Positions 41,623 through 50,116 of a DNA stretch of 64,000 bases are shown here, piece after piece. A model generated the notes under the pieces. The model was given only the letters and a program-made list of their open reading frames with translations, made no database searches and was not told the origin of the DNA. The stretch is from Nitratireductor soli. Lineage in GTDB: Bacteria; Pseudomonadota; Alphaproteobacteria; Rhizobiales; Rhizobiaceae. Made by a program: the position numbers and the translations under genes. The DNA is taken from NCBI RefSeq assembly GCF_001050155.1, contig NZ_LFVY01000003.1, forward strand, positions 248,001 through 312,000. The letters are read 5' to 3'. Position 1 is the first letter of the stretch; each line of letters opens with the position of its first letter.

Positions 41623-42717
41623 ATGACCGCCTTGCCCAGATTCCCCGACCCGTCGCTCGACATGGCGCTGCAGTACCGCGCCCATGGTCGGCGCAGTGTC
41701 CTTGTCATCCTCGCCTCGTTCGCCGGCCTGATCCTGATTGCGGGATCGGTCACATTGATGGGCATCTCCGACACGGGCCTCGGAACGCTGTTCGCCGTCG
41801 TCGCCGAAAAGGCGAGCTTCGGACTGTTCATTGCCGATGCCGACCCGCAGCAGACGCGCGTTCTGATCCATCTGCGCCTCCCGCGCGTGGTGATGGCGAT
41901 CATCGCCGGCGCGGCATTGTCGCTGGCCGGTGTCCTGATGCAGGCGATCACACGAAACCCGCTGGTCAGTCCCTACACGATCGGCGTCTCGTCGGCTGCC
42001 GCCTTCGGCGCCTCCATCGCCATCATGTTCGGCGTCGGCTTCACCTCGGTCGGCATCTATTTCGTGCCGCTGACGGCCTTCCTGTTCGCGCTCGGCTGCG
42101 CCAGCCTGGTCTTCTCGATGGCCTGGCTGCGCGGCATGGGCGCCCAGACCATGATCCTGACCGGCATCGCCCTGATGTATCTGTTCAGCGCCATGACCGC
42201 CGCCGTCCAGTTCGTCGCCACGCAGGAGCAGCTTGCCCGCGTCGTCCACTGGACCTTCGGCAGCCTCAACGGCGTACGCTGGGACGCCGTCGCCATCGCC
42301 GGCGGCATCATCCTCATCGTTCTGCCGCTGGCGCAACTGCGCGCCTGGCAGCTCAACGCGCTGACGGCCGCCGGAGACGATGTCGCCCGCTCCCTTGGCA
42401 TCAATGTCGCGTTGTTGCGCGGCCAGGCGGTGGTCTTCTCCGTCATCGTCTCGGCGGTGGTCATCAGCTTTGTCGGCGTGATCGGCTTCGTCGGCCTGAT
42501 CGGTCCGCATGTGGCGCGGCTGATCATCGGCGGCGACCATCGCTTCCTCATCCCCTTCTCGGCCATCTGCGGGGCGATCCTGCTGCTCCTGGCCGACACG
42601 GCGGGCCGCCTCGTCTTCAGCCCGACCGTCATCCCCGTCGGCATCGTCGTCGCCTTTGTCGGCGTGCCGCTGTTCCTTCATCTGATCCTGTCGCGCCGCT
42701 CGGAGTATTACGCATGA
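41623..42717 (+). CDS. FecCD/BtuC-type ABC permease
   Basis: A 364-residue permease with about ten membrane helices. Family motifs are RLPRVVMAIIAGAALSLAGVLMQAITRNPLVSP (in part, around residues 85-118) and FVGLIGPHVARLIIGGDHR (about 285-303). It has a hydrophilic 25-residue N-terminal tail. It overlaps the ATPase gene by four bases and follows the receptor gene by 63 bases. Confidence 0.93.
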   Translation: MTALPRFPDPSLDMALQYRAHGRRSVLVILASFAGLILIAGSVTLMGISDTGLGTLFAVVAEKASFGLFIADADPQQTRVLIHLRLPRVVMAIIAGAALSLAGVLMQAITRNPLVSPYTIGVSSAAAFGASIAIMFGVGFTSVGIYFVPLTAFLFALGCASLVFSMAWLRGMGAQTMILTGIALMYLFSAMTAAVQFVATQEQLARVVHWTFGSLNGVRWDAVAIAGGIILIVLPLAQLRAWQLNALTAAGDDVARSLGINVALLRGQAVVFSVIVSAVVISFVGVIGFVGLIGPHVARLIIGGDHRFLIPFSAICGAILLLLADTAGRLVFSPTVIPVGIVVAFVGVPLFLHLILSRRSEYYA

Positions 42718-43547
42718 GCCTCCATCTCTCGCTGGACGACATCCATTTCCGCTATGGCGCGCGCCAGGTGCTCACCGGCGTGTCGATGCAACTGGACCGA
42801 GGCGAAATCCTTGGCCTGGTCGGCCCGAACGGCGCCGGCAAATCGAGCCTGGTGCGCACCGCGCTCGGCCTTGCCCGCCCGAGCTGCGGCCGCGTTCTCC
42901 TGAACGGTACCGACCTGTCCCGCATTGCCCCGCGCGAGCGGGCGCGGCGCATGGCCTATGTGCCGCAATCGAGCCCGGTCAGCTTTCCGGTCACCGTGTT
43001 CGAGACCTGCCTGCTCGGCCGCACCCCGCATATGGGCGCGACGCCGAAGCCGCGCGACATCGAGATCGTCGAGGAGATGCTGGAGCGGCTCAGGCTGCAG
43101 GATTTCGCCTTCCGCTCGATGGGCGAGCTCAGCGGCGGCGAGCGCCAGCGGGTCATGCTGGCGCGTGCCCTGGCGCAGGAGACGGAGCTGATCGTGCTCG
43201 ACGAGCCGACCAGCGCGCTCGACATCGGCAACCAGCTCTTCACCCTGCGCGTGGTGGCCGACATTGCCCGCGAGCGGCAGGTGACGGCGGTGATCGCCAT
43301 CCACGATCTGTCGCTCGCCGCCCGCTTCACCGACCGGCTGATGCTGCTGCACCATGGCAAGGTGGAAGCGGAAGGCGCTTGGGAAAAAACGCTGACGGAA
43401 GCAACCATCAGCCGCACCTATGGCGTCCAGGCGGAAATCGGCCTGCTGCGCGGCGTCCCCGTCTTCGCCCCCTATGAGGCGGTCAGAACAGGAGCCGTGC
43501 AGAAGGTTCCGTCGCAGAATTGGCCCGAGGACAATATTTTGCCCTGA
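42714..43547 (+). CDS. FecE/BtuD-type ABC ATPase with IS-derived C-terminus
   Basis: A 277-residue ATPase with Walker A GPNGAGKSS, signature LSGGERQ, Walker B LIVLDEP and the switch IHDLSLA, all intact. The IS6 element begins at base 43505, so the last 14 residues (from VPSQNW on) are encoded by the insertion sequence's left end. Known FecE-type proteins end at about 255-265 residues, so the catalytic part is probably complete and active, but the native tail was lost. Confidence 0.9.
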   Translation: MSLHLSLDDIHFRYGARQVLTGVSMQLDRGEILGLVGPNGAGKSSLVRTALGLARPSCGRVLLNGTDLSRIAPRERARRMAYVPQSSPVSFPVTVFETCLLGRTPHMGATPKPRDIEIVEEMLERLRLQDFAFRSMGELSGGERQRVMLARALAQETELIVLDEPTSALDIGNQLFTLRVVADIARERQVTAVIAIHDLSLAARFTDRLMLLHHGKVEAEGAWEKTLTEATISRTYGVQAEIGLLRGVPVFAPYEAVRTGAVQKVPSQNWPEDNILP

Positions 43548-44326
43548 CGGATAACCATTCAAGCTGCGAGCATGTCGAACTGTTCGGCGAGTGACGGCAC
43601 TGGATTATAGGCGTATCTCGCCTGTCGTTTGCGCATCATGTGGATCATCTCGATGCCGGACAGGATCGCATCGGCGCTGGTGGCTGACTTGAAACCGGGC
43701 ATTGATCGGATTCTGCGCTTGATGCGCCGGTGATCCTGCTCGATGCGGTTGCTGAGATATCGACTTTGCCGAATGCGGATTGGCTTCACCACTCGTCGGG
43801 ATCGGTCCCGCAGACGACTTTCGCCGTCGCAGGCAATGATTGCCTCCCGGTTCGTGTGGCTGCCGTCAATGACAACACGCTCTGGTCGGCCATGACGCTT
43901 CAGGGTTCTGCGGATGAAGTGTTTGGCGTCCAGAAGATCGCGATGCTCGCTGAAGAAGAACTCAACCGTGTTGCCCGTGCTGTCGATGGCGCGGTAGAGA
44001 TACATCCACCGTCCGCGAGCCTTCACATAGGTCTCATCGAGGTGCCACCTTCCTGTGATGGCACACTTTCGCCGGTTGAAGCGTTCAAGCATCAGGGGTG
44101 CGAAATGCATGACCCAGCGATGGACGGTGGAATGATCGACGCGGATACCGCGCTCGGTCATCATTTCTTCCAGGTCGCGCAGACTGAGATTGCAAGCGAG
44201 GTACCAGCGTACGCGCAGCAGGATCACCGATTGGTCGAAATGGCGACCTTTGAACATGAACAAGCCCTCCGGAAATGACGAGCATTCATGGCAGCGCAAG
44301 CTTGACGACCAGTTTGCGACGGAACC
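43505..44326. mobile_element. IS6-family insertion sequence, apparently complete
   Basis: An 822-base element. The left end GGTTCCGTCGCA starts at 43505 and its reverse complement ends at 44326, with the outer 12 bases identical. It encodes one intact transposase on the minus strand. The flanking octamers (GTGCAGAA left, CACGCTAG right) do not match, so the expected 8-bp target duplication is missing. IS6 elements move by cointegrate formation, and a recombination or deletion next to the element could explain this. Confidence 0.88.
43559..44257 (-). CDS. IS6-family transposase
   Basis: A 232-residue DDE transposase. The three catalytic residues are present: Asp in WHLDETYV, Asp in VVIDGSHTNREA and Glu in NRIEQDHRRIKRR. 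The start is ATG 44257 (MFKGRHFDQ), the typical IS6 beginning; the frame upstream to 44473 reads through the right end and is not used. The length is normal, so it is probably functional. Confidence 0.93.
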   Translation of the reverse strand: MFKGRHFDQSVILLRVRWYLACNLSLRDLEEMMTERGIRVDHSTVHRWVMHFAPLMLERFNRRKCAITGRWHLDETYVKARGRWMYLYRAIDSTGNTVEFFFSEHRDLLDAKHFIRRTLKRHGRPERVVIDGSHTNREAIIACDGESRLRDRSRRVVKPIRIRQSRYLSNRIEQDHRRIKRRIRSMPGFKSATSADAILSGIEMIHMMRKRQARYAYNPVPSLAEQFDMLAA

Positions 44327-44375
44327 CACGCTAGACCCCCACACCCAAGACCGTGGCCTGACGGTGCCAATTACA

Positions 44376-44388
44376 CAATACCAGTTTA
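44376..44388. promoter_or_regulatory. Candidate GntR operator, copy 1
   Basis: AATACCAGTTTAA occurs here, 51 bases before the GntR start, and again at 45185. Identical 13-mers in both promoter regions of a regulator and its presumed target genes suggest the binding site. The ACCAG word fits operators of HutC/NagR-type proteins, which contain TGGT-ACCA dyads. Confidence 0.55.
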
Positions 44389-44439
44389 ACACCTGAAAAA
44401 AATTATGCATAAAGGAGACACTTTTCACAGAAGGTTCCG

Positions 44440-45186
44440 ATGGGCGACCAAGCAATCCTCGACTTCCTCGCAAGACAGCTTTCGGGCGAGAGCGGCGAAC
44501 CGCTCTACCGCCGGCTGGAAGACGCCATCAAGCAGGTGATCTCCACCGCCCAGCTCAAGCGCAATGCCGTCATCCCCAGCGAGCGCACCCTGTGTGATGC
44601 ACTTGGCATCTCGCGCGTCACCGTGCGCAAGGCCATCGACGGTCTCGTCTCGGACGGACTGCTCGACCGTCGTCAGGGCGCAAAGACAGTGGTGTCATCG
44701 CGACTGGAGAAGTCGCTGGCGACCATGACCAGCTTCTCGGAGGACATGCGCTCGCGCGGACTGGAACCCGGATGCGTGTGGATTTCGCGAGAGATTTCAC
44801 GCCCTTCGCCGGCGGAAATGATGGCGTTGGGCATATCCGGCAGCGAAAAAGTCGTGCGCCTGCGTCGCCTGCGCACCGCCGACGATACGCCGATCGCCAT
44901 CGAGATCGCGACACTGCCGGCGCGCTTCGTTCCCGATCCACAGGCGGTCAGGGAATCGCTCTACGAATATCTCGAGGCCACCGGCGCCCTGCCTGTCAGG
45001 GCGCTGCAGCGGATGCAGGCCAAGCCCGCCACGGACGAGGAACGCCAGCTTCTCGCCACGCCGGAGGACACCTCGCTGCTCGTCATGGAGCGTCGCTGCT
45101 TCCTCGCCGACGGACAGATCGTCGAATTCACCCAGACCAAATACCGCGGTGACGTCTATGACTTCGTCATCGAACTGATGCGATAA
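44440..45186 (+). CDS. GntR/HutC-family regulator of the amino-sugar cluster
   Basis: A 248-residue regulator with the winged helix VIPSERTLCDALGISRVTVRKAIDGLVSDGLL and a C-terminal UTRA effector domain (about 95-240). The group includes NagR and NanR-like proteins that sense amino-sugar phosphates. The ATG at 44440 has AGAAGG six bases before it. The two AATACCAGTTTAA copies on its flanks suggest autoregulation and control of nanE onward. Confidence 0.9.
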   Translation: MGDQAILDFLARQLSGESGEPLYRRLEDAIKQVISTAQLKRNAVIPSERTLCDALGISRVTVRKAIDGLVSDGLLDRRQGAKTVVSSRLEKSLATMTSFSEDMRSRGLEPGCVWISREISRPSPAEMMALGISGSEKVVRLRRLRTADDTPIAIEIATLPARFVPDPQAVRESLYEYLEATGALPVRALQRMQAKPATDEERQLLATPEDTSLLVMERRCFLADGQIVEFTQTKYRGDVYDFVIELMR

Positions 45187-45220
45187 TACCAGTTTAAATC
45201 CTGTTGCAATCTGGTCTTAT
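45185..45220. promoter_or_regulatory. Candidate GntR operator, copy 2, before nanE
   Basis: AATACCAGTTTAA (45185-45197) is repeated from 44376 and is followed by CTGGTCTTAT (45211-45220), so ACCAG and CTGGT make an inverted repeat. It overlaps the GntR stop region and lies 36-70 bases before the nanE start. Confidence 0.55.
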
Positions 45221-45255
45221 ACTGCTACCGTCTGGGCATCACAGGAGATGCCCGC

Positions 45256-45942
45256 GTGCCGCTTGACTTCAAAGCCCTCGACAATGCTCTCATCGTGTCC
45301 TGCCAGCCCGTGAAGGGTGGCGCCATGGACACGGCCGAGATGGTCGTGGGCTTCGCGCTGGCAGCCATCGATGGCGGTGCCGCCGCCCTGCGTATCGAAT
45401 CTGCCGAGTACGTTGCCGCCGTCCGCGCCGCCACCAACAGGCCGATCATCGGCCTGATCAAGCGCGACCTCGATGACACATCCATCCGCATCACGCCGTG
45501 GCTGGAGGATGTCGATGCGCTCGCCGAGGCCGGCGCCGACATTATCGCCTACGATGCCACCCAGCGTGTCCGCCCGGTTGCGACCCGCATACTCATCGAA
45601 CGCATCCATTCCCATGGCCGCGCCGCCATGGCCGACTGCTCCATCATCTTCGACGCCGAGCAGGCACTGGCCGAGGGTGCCGATGTCGTTGGCTCCACGC
45701 TCGCCGGTTACATCGGAACGGTCGAGCCCACCGAGCCCGACTTCGCCCTGATGACGGCGATGCGCAAGCTCACGCCCTATGTGGTTGCCGAGGGAAATGT
45801 GCGAACCCCTGCCCAGGCGCAGCGGGCGCTGGCGTCGGGCGCCTCCATGGTCGTCGTCGGCTCGGCCATCACCCGCCCTGAGTATGTGACCTCCTGGTTC
45901 CGCTCGGCGCTCGACGCAACCATCGCCAAGGCTGGAGCCTGA
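45256..45942 (+). CDS. nanE: N-acylmannosamine-6-phosphate 2-epimerase
   Basis: Converts ManNAc-6-phosphate to GlcNAc-6-phosphate. The 228-residue TIM-barrel shows the NanE landmarks VSCQPVKGGAMD near residue 15, GLIKRD with the catalytic lysine (about 67), MADCSI and VAEGNVRTPAQA (phosphate loop). The start is GTG 45256 with AGGAG eight bases upstream; the ATG at 45248 is out of frame. It is the first enzyme gene of the cluster. Confidence 0.93.
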   Translation: MPLDFKALDNALIVSCQPVKGGAMDTAEMVVGFALAAIDGGAAALRIESAEYVAAVRAATNRPIIGLIKRDLDDTSIRITPWLEDVDALAEAGADIIAYDATQRVRPVATRILIERIHSHGRAAMADCSIIFDAEQALAEGADVVGSTLAGYIGTVEPTEPDFALMTAMRKLTPYVVAEGNVRTPAQAQRALASGASMVVVGSAITRPEYVTSWFRSALDATIAKAGA

Positions 45943-45947
45943 TTGCC

Positions 45948-46820
45948 ATGGCCGACACCGTTCTCGCCCTCGACATCGGCGGCACCAAGATGCTCGCGGC
46001 GCTGGTGCGCGGGAACAAGGTGGTCGAGACACACAAGATGCCAACACCATGCGGCAGCGATCCCGAACAGTGGATGACCGCGCTGTTCGACGCGATTTCA
46101 GGCTGGAAAGGCCGCTACGACACCGCCGGCATCGCCGTTTCCGGCATCATCGACGACGGGTGCTGGTCGCCGCTCAACCGCAAGACCCTCGACATTCCCG
46201 ACCGCTTCCCGCTGGTTGCCACCGTCAAGAGGCTTGCCGACACCGAAGCGGTGCTCGCGGCCAACGATGCACAGGCCGCGGCCTGGGGCGAGTTCTCCTG
46301 CGGTGCCGGTCAGCGCGAGGACCTCGTCTTCCTCACCATCTCCACGGGCATCGGCGGCGGCATCGTCGTCAACGGCCGCCTGCTCGGCGGTCTCGCCGGT
46401 CATTTCGGCCTGCTGTGCAGCCTCGATGAGAATGCGGGCGTTCTCGAGGACCATGTCTCCGGCAATTGGATCGCTGCACAGGCCGTGCCGCACCAGGCCG
46501 GCGCCACCGCACGCGAGGTCTTCGAGGCAGCCGCCGCGGACCACGCCTGGGCGCTGGACATCATCAAAGCCTCGGTGAGCCAGACCGCCCTTCTGTGCCG
46601 CAACATTCAGCTCATGCTCGACCCTGCCCGCATCGTCATCGGCGGTGGCATCGGCCTTGCACCTGGTTATCTCGAATCCGTTCGACAGGCGCTGGGAAGC
46701 CTGCCGCCACGGCTCACCCCGCAGCTTCACGCAGCAGCACTCGGCGAGAACGCCGGCGTCGTGGGCATCGCGGATCTAGCAAAAACGTCAGAACTGACCT
46801 GGAGGGAGAACACCACATGA
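45948..46820 (+). CDS. nanK: ROK-family sugar kinase, NanK-like, lacking the zinc motif
   Basis: A 290-residue ROK kinase expected to phosphorylate N-acetylmannosamine for NanE. It has ALDIGGTKMLAAL (ATP phosphate loop), NDAQAAAWGE (catalytic region) and ISTGIGGGIVVNG. The usual zinc site C-x-C-G-x-x-G-C and the following ExxxSG are replaced by SLDENAGVLEDHVSGNW, so no cysteine ligands exist. Some ROK proteins lack zinc, but in NanK it supports the active site. The sequence ends four bases into the receptor gene. Confidence 0.82.
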   Translation: MADTVLALDIGGTKMLAALVRGNKVVETHKMPTPCGSDPEQWMTALFDAISGWKGRYDTAGIAVSGIIDDGCWSPLNRKTLDIPDRFPLVATVKRLADTEAVLAANDAQAAAWGEFSCGAGQREDLVFLTISTGIGGGIVVNGRLLGGLAGHFGLLCSLDENAGVLEDHVSGNWIAAQAVPHQAGATAREVFEAAAADHAWALDIIKASVSQTALLCRNIQLMLDPARIVIGGGIGLAPGYLESVRQALGSLPPRLTPQLHAAALGENAGVVGIADLAKTSELTWRENTT

Positions 46821-48145
46821 CATTTTCGACGCTCAGAAGGGGCGGCCTGATCGCGACGGCGATCGCCAGCCTGATGGCGAGCCCTGCCTTCGCAAAGGTG
46901 ACCGTGCTCGGCTGGCCGGGCGGCCCCGAGGAAACAGCGCTGCGCGCAGCAGCCGATGCCTACAACGCCAAGCCGGACGTGACCGATGCCAACAAGGTCG
47001 AGTTGCTGTTCTTCAACAGGGACGGTTTCTGGGACAAGCTGCAGGCCGACCTCGCCGCAGGTTCGAAGGCTTTCGACGCCAACCTGCTCGCCACCTACTC
47101 CATCGGACGCTACGCGCCGTTCATGGAACCGGTCGAGCTGTCGGACGAGGCCAAGGCCGTCTACGGCGATTCAGTGCTGACCACCATGCAGTATGAAGGC
47201 AAGCAGTTCGGCGTGCCGACCGACCTGTCGCTGCACTTCATGTACTACCGCAACGACCTGATCGAAGCGCTGCTCAAGGACGACGCGGCCAAGGCAAAAT
47301 TCGCCGAAATCTCCGAGAAGCACCTCGGCAGGAAGCTCGAGCCCAAAAACCCGGACGAATGGACCTGGGATGATTATGCGGCAACCGCCCTCTACTTCAC
47401 CCAGGCGGTCAACCCTGACAGCCCGACCCGCTACGGCACCGTTCTGCAGCTCAAGAACCTGCTCTTCAACATGATGGTGTTCCAGTCGCTGCCGCGTTCC
47501 TATGGTGGCAACTGGATGGACGAGAGCGGCAAGGTCACAGTCAACTCCGACGCCTTCCGCAAGGGCCTCGAGATCTACAAGCTGCTCTATGACGCTGGTG
47601 CCACCCCACGCGATTCGCTGTCGTACGAGTTCGCCGAGGCCAACGCGGCCTACGCCTCAGGCCAGGTTGCCGCGATGATGCAGTGGAACGCCGCTGCCTC
47701 CGACCTGACTTCGAAGGAGAAGTCGCCTGCGGTTGCCGAGGTCACCGAGACCATCGCCCCGCCGGCTGGTCCCGAGGGTCGCTTCACCCACATCCACGGC
47801 CTCGGCTTCGGCCTGAACAAGAACGCCGAGAACAAGGATGGCGCCAGGGCCTTCATCAAGTGGCTGTCGTCGAAGGACGCCGCACTCATCTACGCCAGGA
47901 ACAACGGTGCACCGGCGCTCACACCTGACGTCGTCAAGGAAGTGGCGGCCGATCGTCCCGATCTGGTCAAGCTCGGCGCGTTCGCCAGCAAGTACGGCTA
48001 TGTCATGAACGGCGGCACCTCGGCCAAAGCGTTGTCGGTCTACGAACTACAGGCCAAGGAGTTTACCGGCTACTGGTCGGGCCAGCAGTCGCTCGATGAT
48101 GCGCTCGGCAAGACCGAAAAGGGCATGACCGACCTGCTCAAGTAA
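46817..48145 (+). CDS. Sugar ABC solute-binding protein, MalE/UgpB type
   Basis: A 442-residue receptor. A Sec signal (LIATAIASLMASPAFA) precedes KVTVLGWPGGPEETALRAAAD. The ATG at 46817 has GGAGGGAGAA seven bases upstream and overlaps the kinase stop (ATGA). Protein length and the SYEFAEANAAYASGQVAAMMQWNAA block fit carbohydrate receptors. With NanE and NanK upstream, the ligand is probably N-acetylmannosamine, sialic acid or a glycan containing them. Confidence 0.9.
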   Translation: MTFSTLRRGGLIATAIASLMASPAFAKVTVLGWPGGPEETALRAAADAYNAKPDVTDANKVELLFFNRDGFWDKLQADLAAGSKAFDANLLATYSIGRYAPFMEPVELSDEAKAVYGDSVLTTMQYEGKQFGVPTDLSLHFMYYRNDLIEALLKDDAAKAKFAEISEKHLGRKLEPKNPDEWTWDDYAATALYFTQAVNPDSPTRYGTVLQLKNLLFNMMVFQSLPRSYGGNWMDESGKVTVNSDAFRKGLEIYKLLYDAGATPRDSLSYEFAEANAAYASGQVAAMMQWNAAASDLTSKEKSPAVAEVTETIAPPAGPEGRFTHIHGLGFGLNKNAENKDGARAFIKWLSSKDAALIYARNNGAPALTPDVVKEVAADRPDLVKLGAFASKYGYVMNGGTSAKALSVYELQAKEFTGYWSGQQSLDDALGKTEKGMTDLLK

Positions 48146-48190
48146 GCGGTTGGCCGGTGGCAGCACTTCCGTCGCCATCGGCCGCTCCCA

Positions 48191-48297
48191 CAGGTTCTGG
48201 ATTCGGCATCCCCCACGATTCCATGCCCTGAGCATAGCAGGGCGATCCTGGCACCCTTCCCGCCCCATGTGGGTCCGAGTGCCGAATCCTGAGCCTG
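48191..48297. repeat. Structured palindromic element between receptor and permease genes
   Basis: CAGGTTCTGGATTCGGCA (48191-48208) pairs with 48280-48297 at 16 of 18 positions, nine of them continuous (GATTCGGCA/TGCCGAATC region). Inside is a perfect hairpin GCCCTG-AGCATAG-CAGGGC (48225-48243) and a CCCAC/GTGGG pair. The 107-base unit would fold into a long branched hairpin in the transcript. Receptor genes are often followed by such structures that protect their mRNA. Confidence 0.75.
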
Positions 48298-48387
48298 TCC
48301 AGGTGAATGCCTTCATGACGACCACGGTTTGCGGGGTCGGCCAGCAACCATTGCTTCCACTGGAACGCCAGCCTTAGATCGATTTTG

Positions 48388-49272
48388 ATGACAACGCCTT
48401 CGCAACGCGCCCCCTCGTCCGAATTCCGACTGCTGGCAGTCCCGCTGGTGCTGTTCCTGCTCGTTTTCCTCGGCTTTCCGGCGCTCGTCAACCTCGTCTA
48501 CTCGGTCTCCGAGGTCAGCTTCGAGACTCTGCGCAGCCCCGAGATCACGGGCTTCGCCAATTTCACTGCCGTCTGGACCGACAGCTCCTTCTGGCAAGCG
48601 AGCTGGTTCTCCTTCCGCTTCGGCCTGCTCACCGCCCTGCTCGAATGCGCGCTCGGCCTGTTCCTCGCCATCTTTCTTTCGCCCCTCATCGAGAAGCGCA
48701 GCTGGCTGATGGCGATCCTGATGCTGCCGCTGATGGTGGCGCCGGCGCTCATCGGCCTGATGTACCGCTTCGTGCTGCACGAGTTCGTCGGTCCCGTGCC
48801 CTATTATCTCTGGACGTGGTTCGGCGCGAGCTTCTCGTTCCTCGGGCCGGCTTCGGCCTTCTGGACGCTGGTCGTGGTCGAGACACTGCAGTGGACGCCC
48901 TTTGCCTTCCTGCTGTTCCATATGGCCTACCAGGCCATCCCCAAGGAGATCATCGAAGCCTCCGCCATGGACGGCGCGCACTACCGCCACAGGCTCTGGT
49001 ACGTCGAGCTGCCGCTGATGGCACCGACAATCGTGGTTGCCCTGCTTATCCGCTTCATCGACGGCTTCCGCGTCTTCGACAATGTCTATGTGTTGACCGG
49101 CAGCGGCGCCGGCGGCTCGACCGCCTCGCTGTCGATCTACATCTATGAAGCCTTCTTCAAGCAGGGCGCCATCGGCAAGGCTGTCGCGGCCTCCGTCATC
49201 CTGTTTGCCGTGTCGTTCGCCGTGCTCTACGGCCTCAACGCGCTTGCCGCCCGTCGCAAGGGAGCCCGCTGA
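48388..49272 (+). CDS. Sugar ABC permease, MalF/UgpA type
   Basis: A 294-residue inner-membrane permease with six helices. Its EAA loop reads EASAMDGAHYRHRLWYVELPLM. The ATG at 48388 follows an in-frame TTG at 48385; neither has a clear ribosome site, so translation may depend on the upstream hairpin region. Its stop overlaps the next permease by one base. Confidence 0.9.
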   Translation: MTTPSQRAPSSEFRLLAVPLVLFLLVFLGFPALVNLVYSVSEVSFETLRSPEITGFANFTAVWTDSSFWQASWFSFRFGLLTALLECALGLFLAIFLSPLIEKRSWLMAILMLPLMVAPALIGLMYRFVLHEFVGPVPYYLWTWFGASFSFLGPASAFWTLVVVETLQWTPFAFLLFHMAYQAIPKEIIEASAMDGAHYRHRLWYVELPLMAPTIVVALLIRFIDGFRVFDNVYVLTGSGAGGSTASLSIYIYEAFFKQGAIGKAVAASVILFAVSFAVLYGLNALAARRKGAR

Positions 49273-50093
49273 TGATCAACGCTCTCCGCTGGATCGTCTT
49301 TGCTATCGCCGCCCTTGCGATGAATTTCCCGATCCTCGTCACGCTCTCGACCTCGTTCAAGAGCGCGCGCGAGCTGTCGACCAATCCCGGCCTCTGGGTT
49401 TACGCACCGACGCTCGAAAACTACGCCACCGTCTTCACCGTGTCTGATCGGCTCAACATCTTCCTCTATCTCGCCAACAGCATCGCGGTCGCCACACTCG
49501 GCACCCTGCTGGCAGTCGCCCTCGCCCTGCCCGCGGCCTACGCGATCGCCCGCGGCAAGCTCGGCGAACGCACGCTCCTGCCCTTCATCGTCAATTTGCG
49601 TGCCGTGCCGCTGATCATCTTCGCCATTCCGCTCTACATGATGTTCCAGTGGCTTGCGCTTCTCGACACACGTCTAGGCCTCGGCCTGATTCTCACCATC
49701 GTCAACCTGCCGCTGGCGCTCGTCATTCTGGTCAACGCTATCCGCGACCTGCCGGGTGAGTTGGATGAAGCGGCCCTGATGGATGGTGCCACGCGCTTCC
49801 AGATCCTGGCAAAAATCATCGCCCCGCTCTGCCGCCCAGCCATCGTCACCAGCCTGATATTCGGTTTCATCACCGCCTGGAACGAGTTCCTGTTCGGCCT
49901 GATGCTGACCACGTCCAACGCGGTCCCCATCACCGTCGGCGCTTCGTTCTTCTTCGCTGCCAGCGGCGGCGGTGTGCAGTGGGGCGTGGCTTCGGCCGTC
50001 ATGATCGTAGGTGCGCTGCCGCCAATGTTGCTCGGCCTTATCATGTATCGCCAAATCTGCGGCTCAATGACAGCAGGCGCGGTCAAGGGCTGA
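49272..50093 (+). CDS. Sugar ABC permease, MalG/UgpE type
   Basis: A 273-residue permease with six helices and the EAA loop DEAALMDGATRFQILAKIIAPL. It forms the pore with the preceding MalF-like protein. The start at 49272 shares a base with the stop of that gene. The C-terminus ends in MYRQICGSMTAGAVKG, the usual MalG-type tail. Confidence 0.92.
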   Translation: MINALRWIVFAIAALAMNFPILVTLSTSFKSARELSTNPGLWVYAPTLENYATVFTVSDRLNIFLYLANSIAVATLGTLLAVALALPAAYAIARGKLGERTLLPFIVNLRAVPLIIFAIPLYMMFQWLALLDTRLGLGLILTIVNLPLALVILVNAIRDLPGELDEAALMDGATRFQILAKIIAPLCRPAIVTSLIFGFITAWNEFLFGLMLTTSNAVPITVGASFFFAASGGGVQWGVASAVMIVGALPPMLLGLIMYRQICGSMTAGAVKG

Positions 50094-50116
50094 CATGGTT
50101 TCCCCCAGGAGGTTCT

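Noticed and set aside
41190-42713. An N-terminal extension of the FecE-type ATPase through the permease gene
   Set aside because: It is the out-of-phase shadow of the FecCD permease; the ATG at 42714 overlaps the permease stop as usual in such operons.
43500-44439. CAGAAGGTTCCG present at both 43500 and 44428 as a target duplication of the IS6 element
   Set aside because: The first copy includes the element's own end and the second is the ribosome site of the GntR gene, 100 bases beyond the right end; the geometry does not fit a target duplication.
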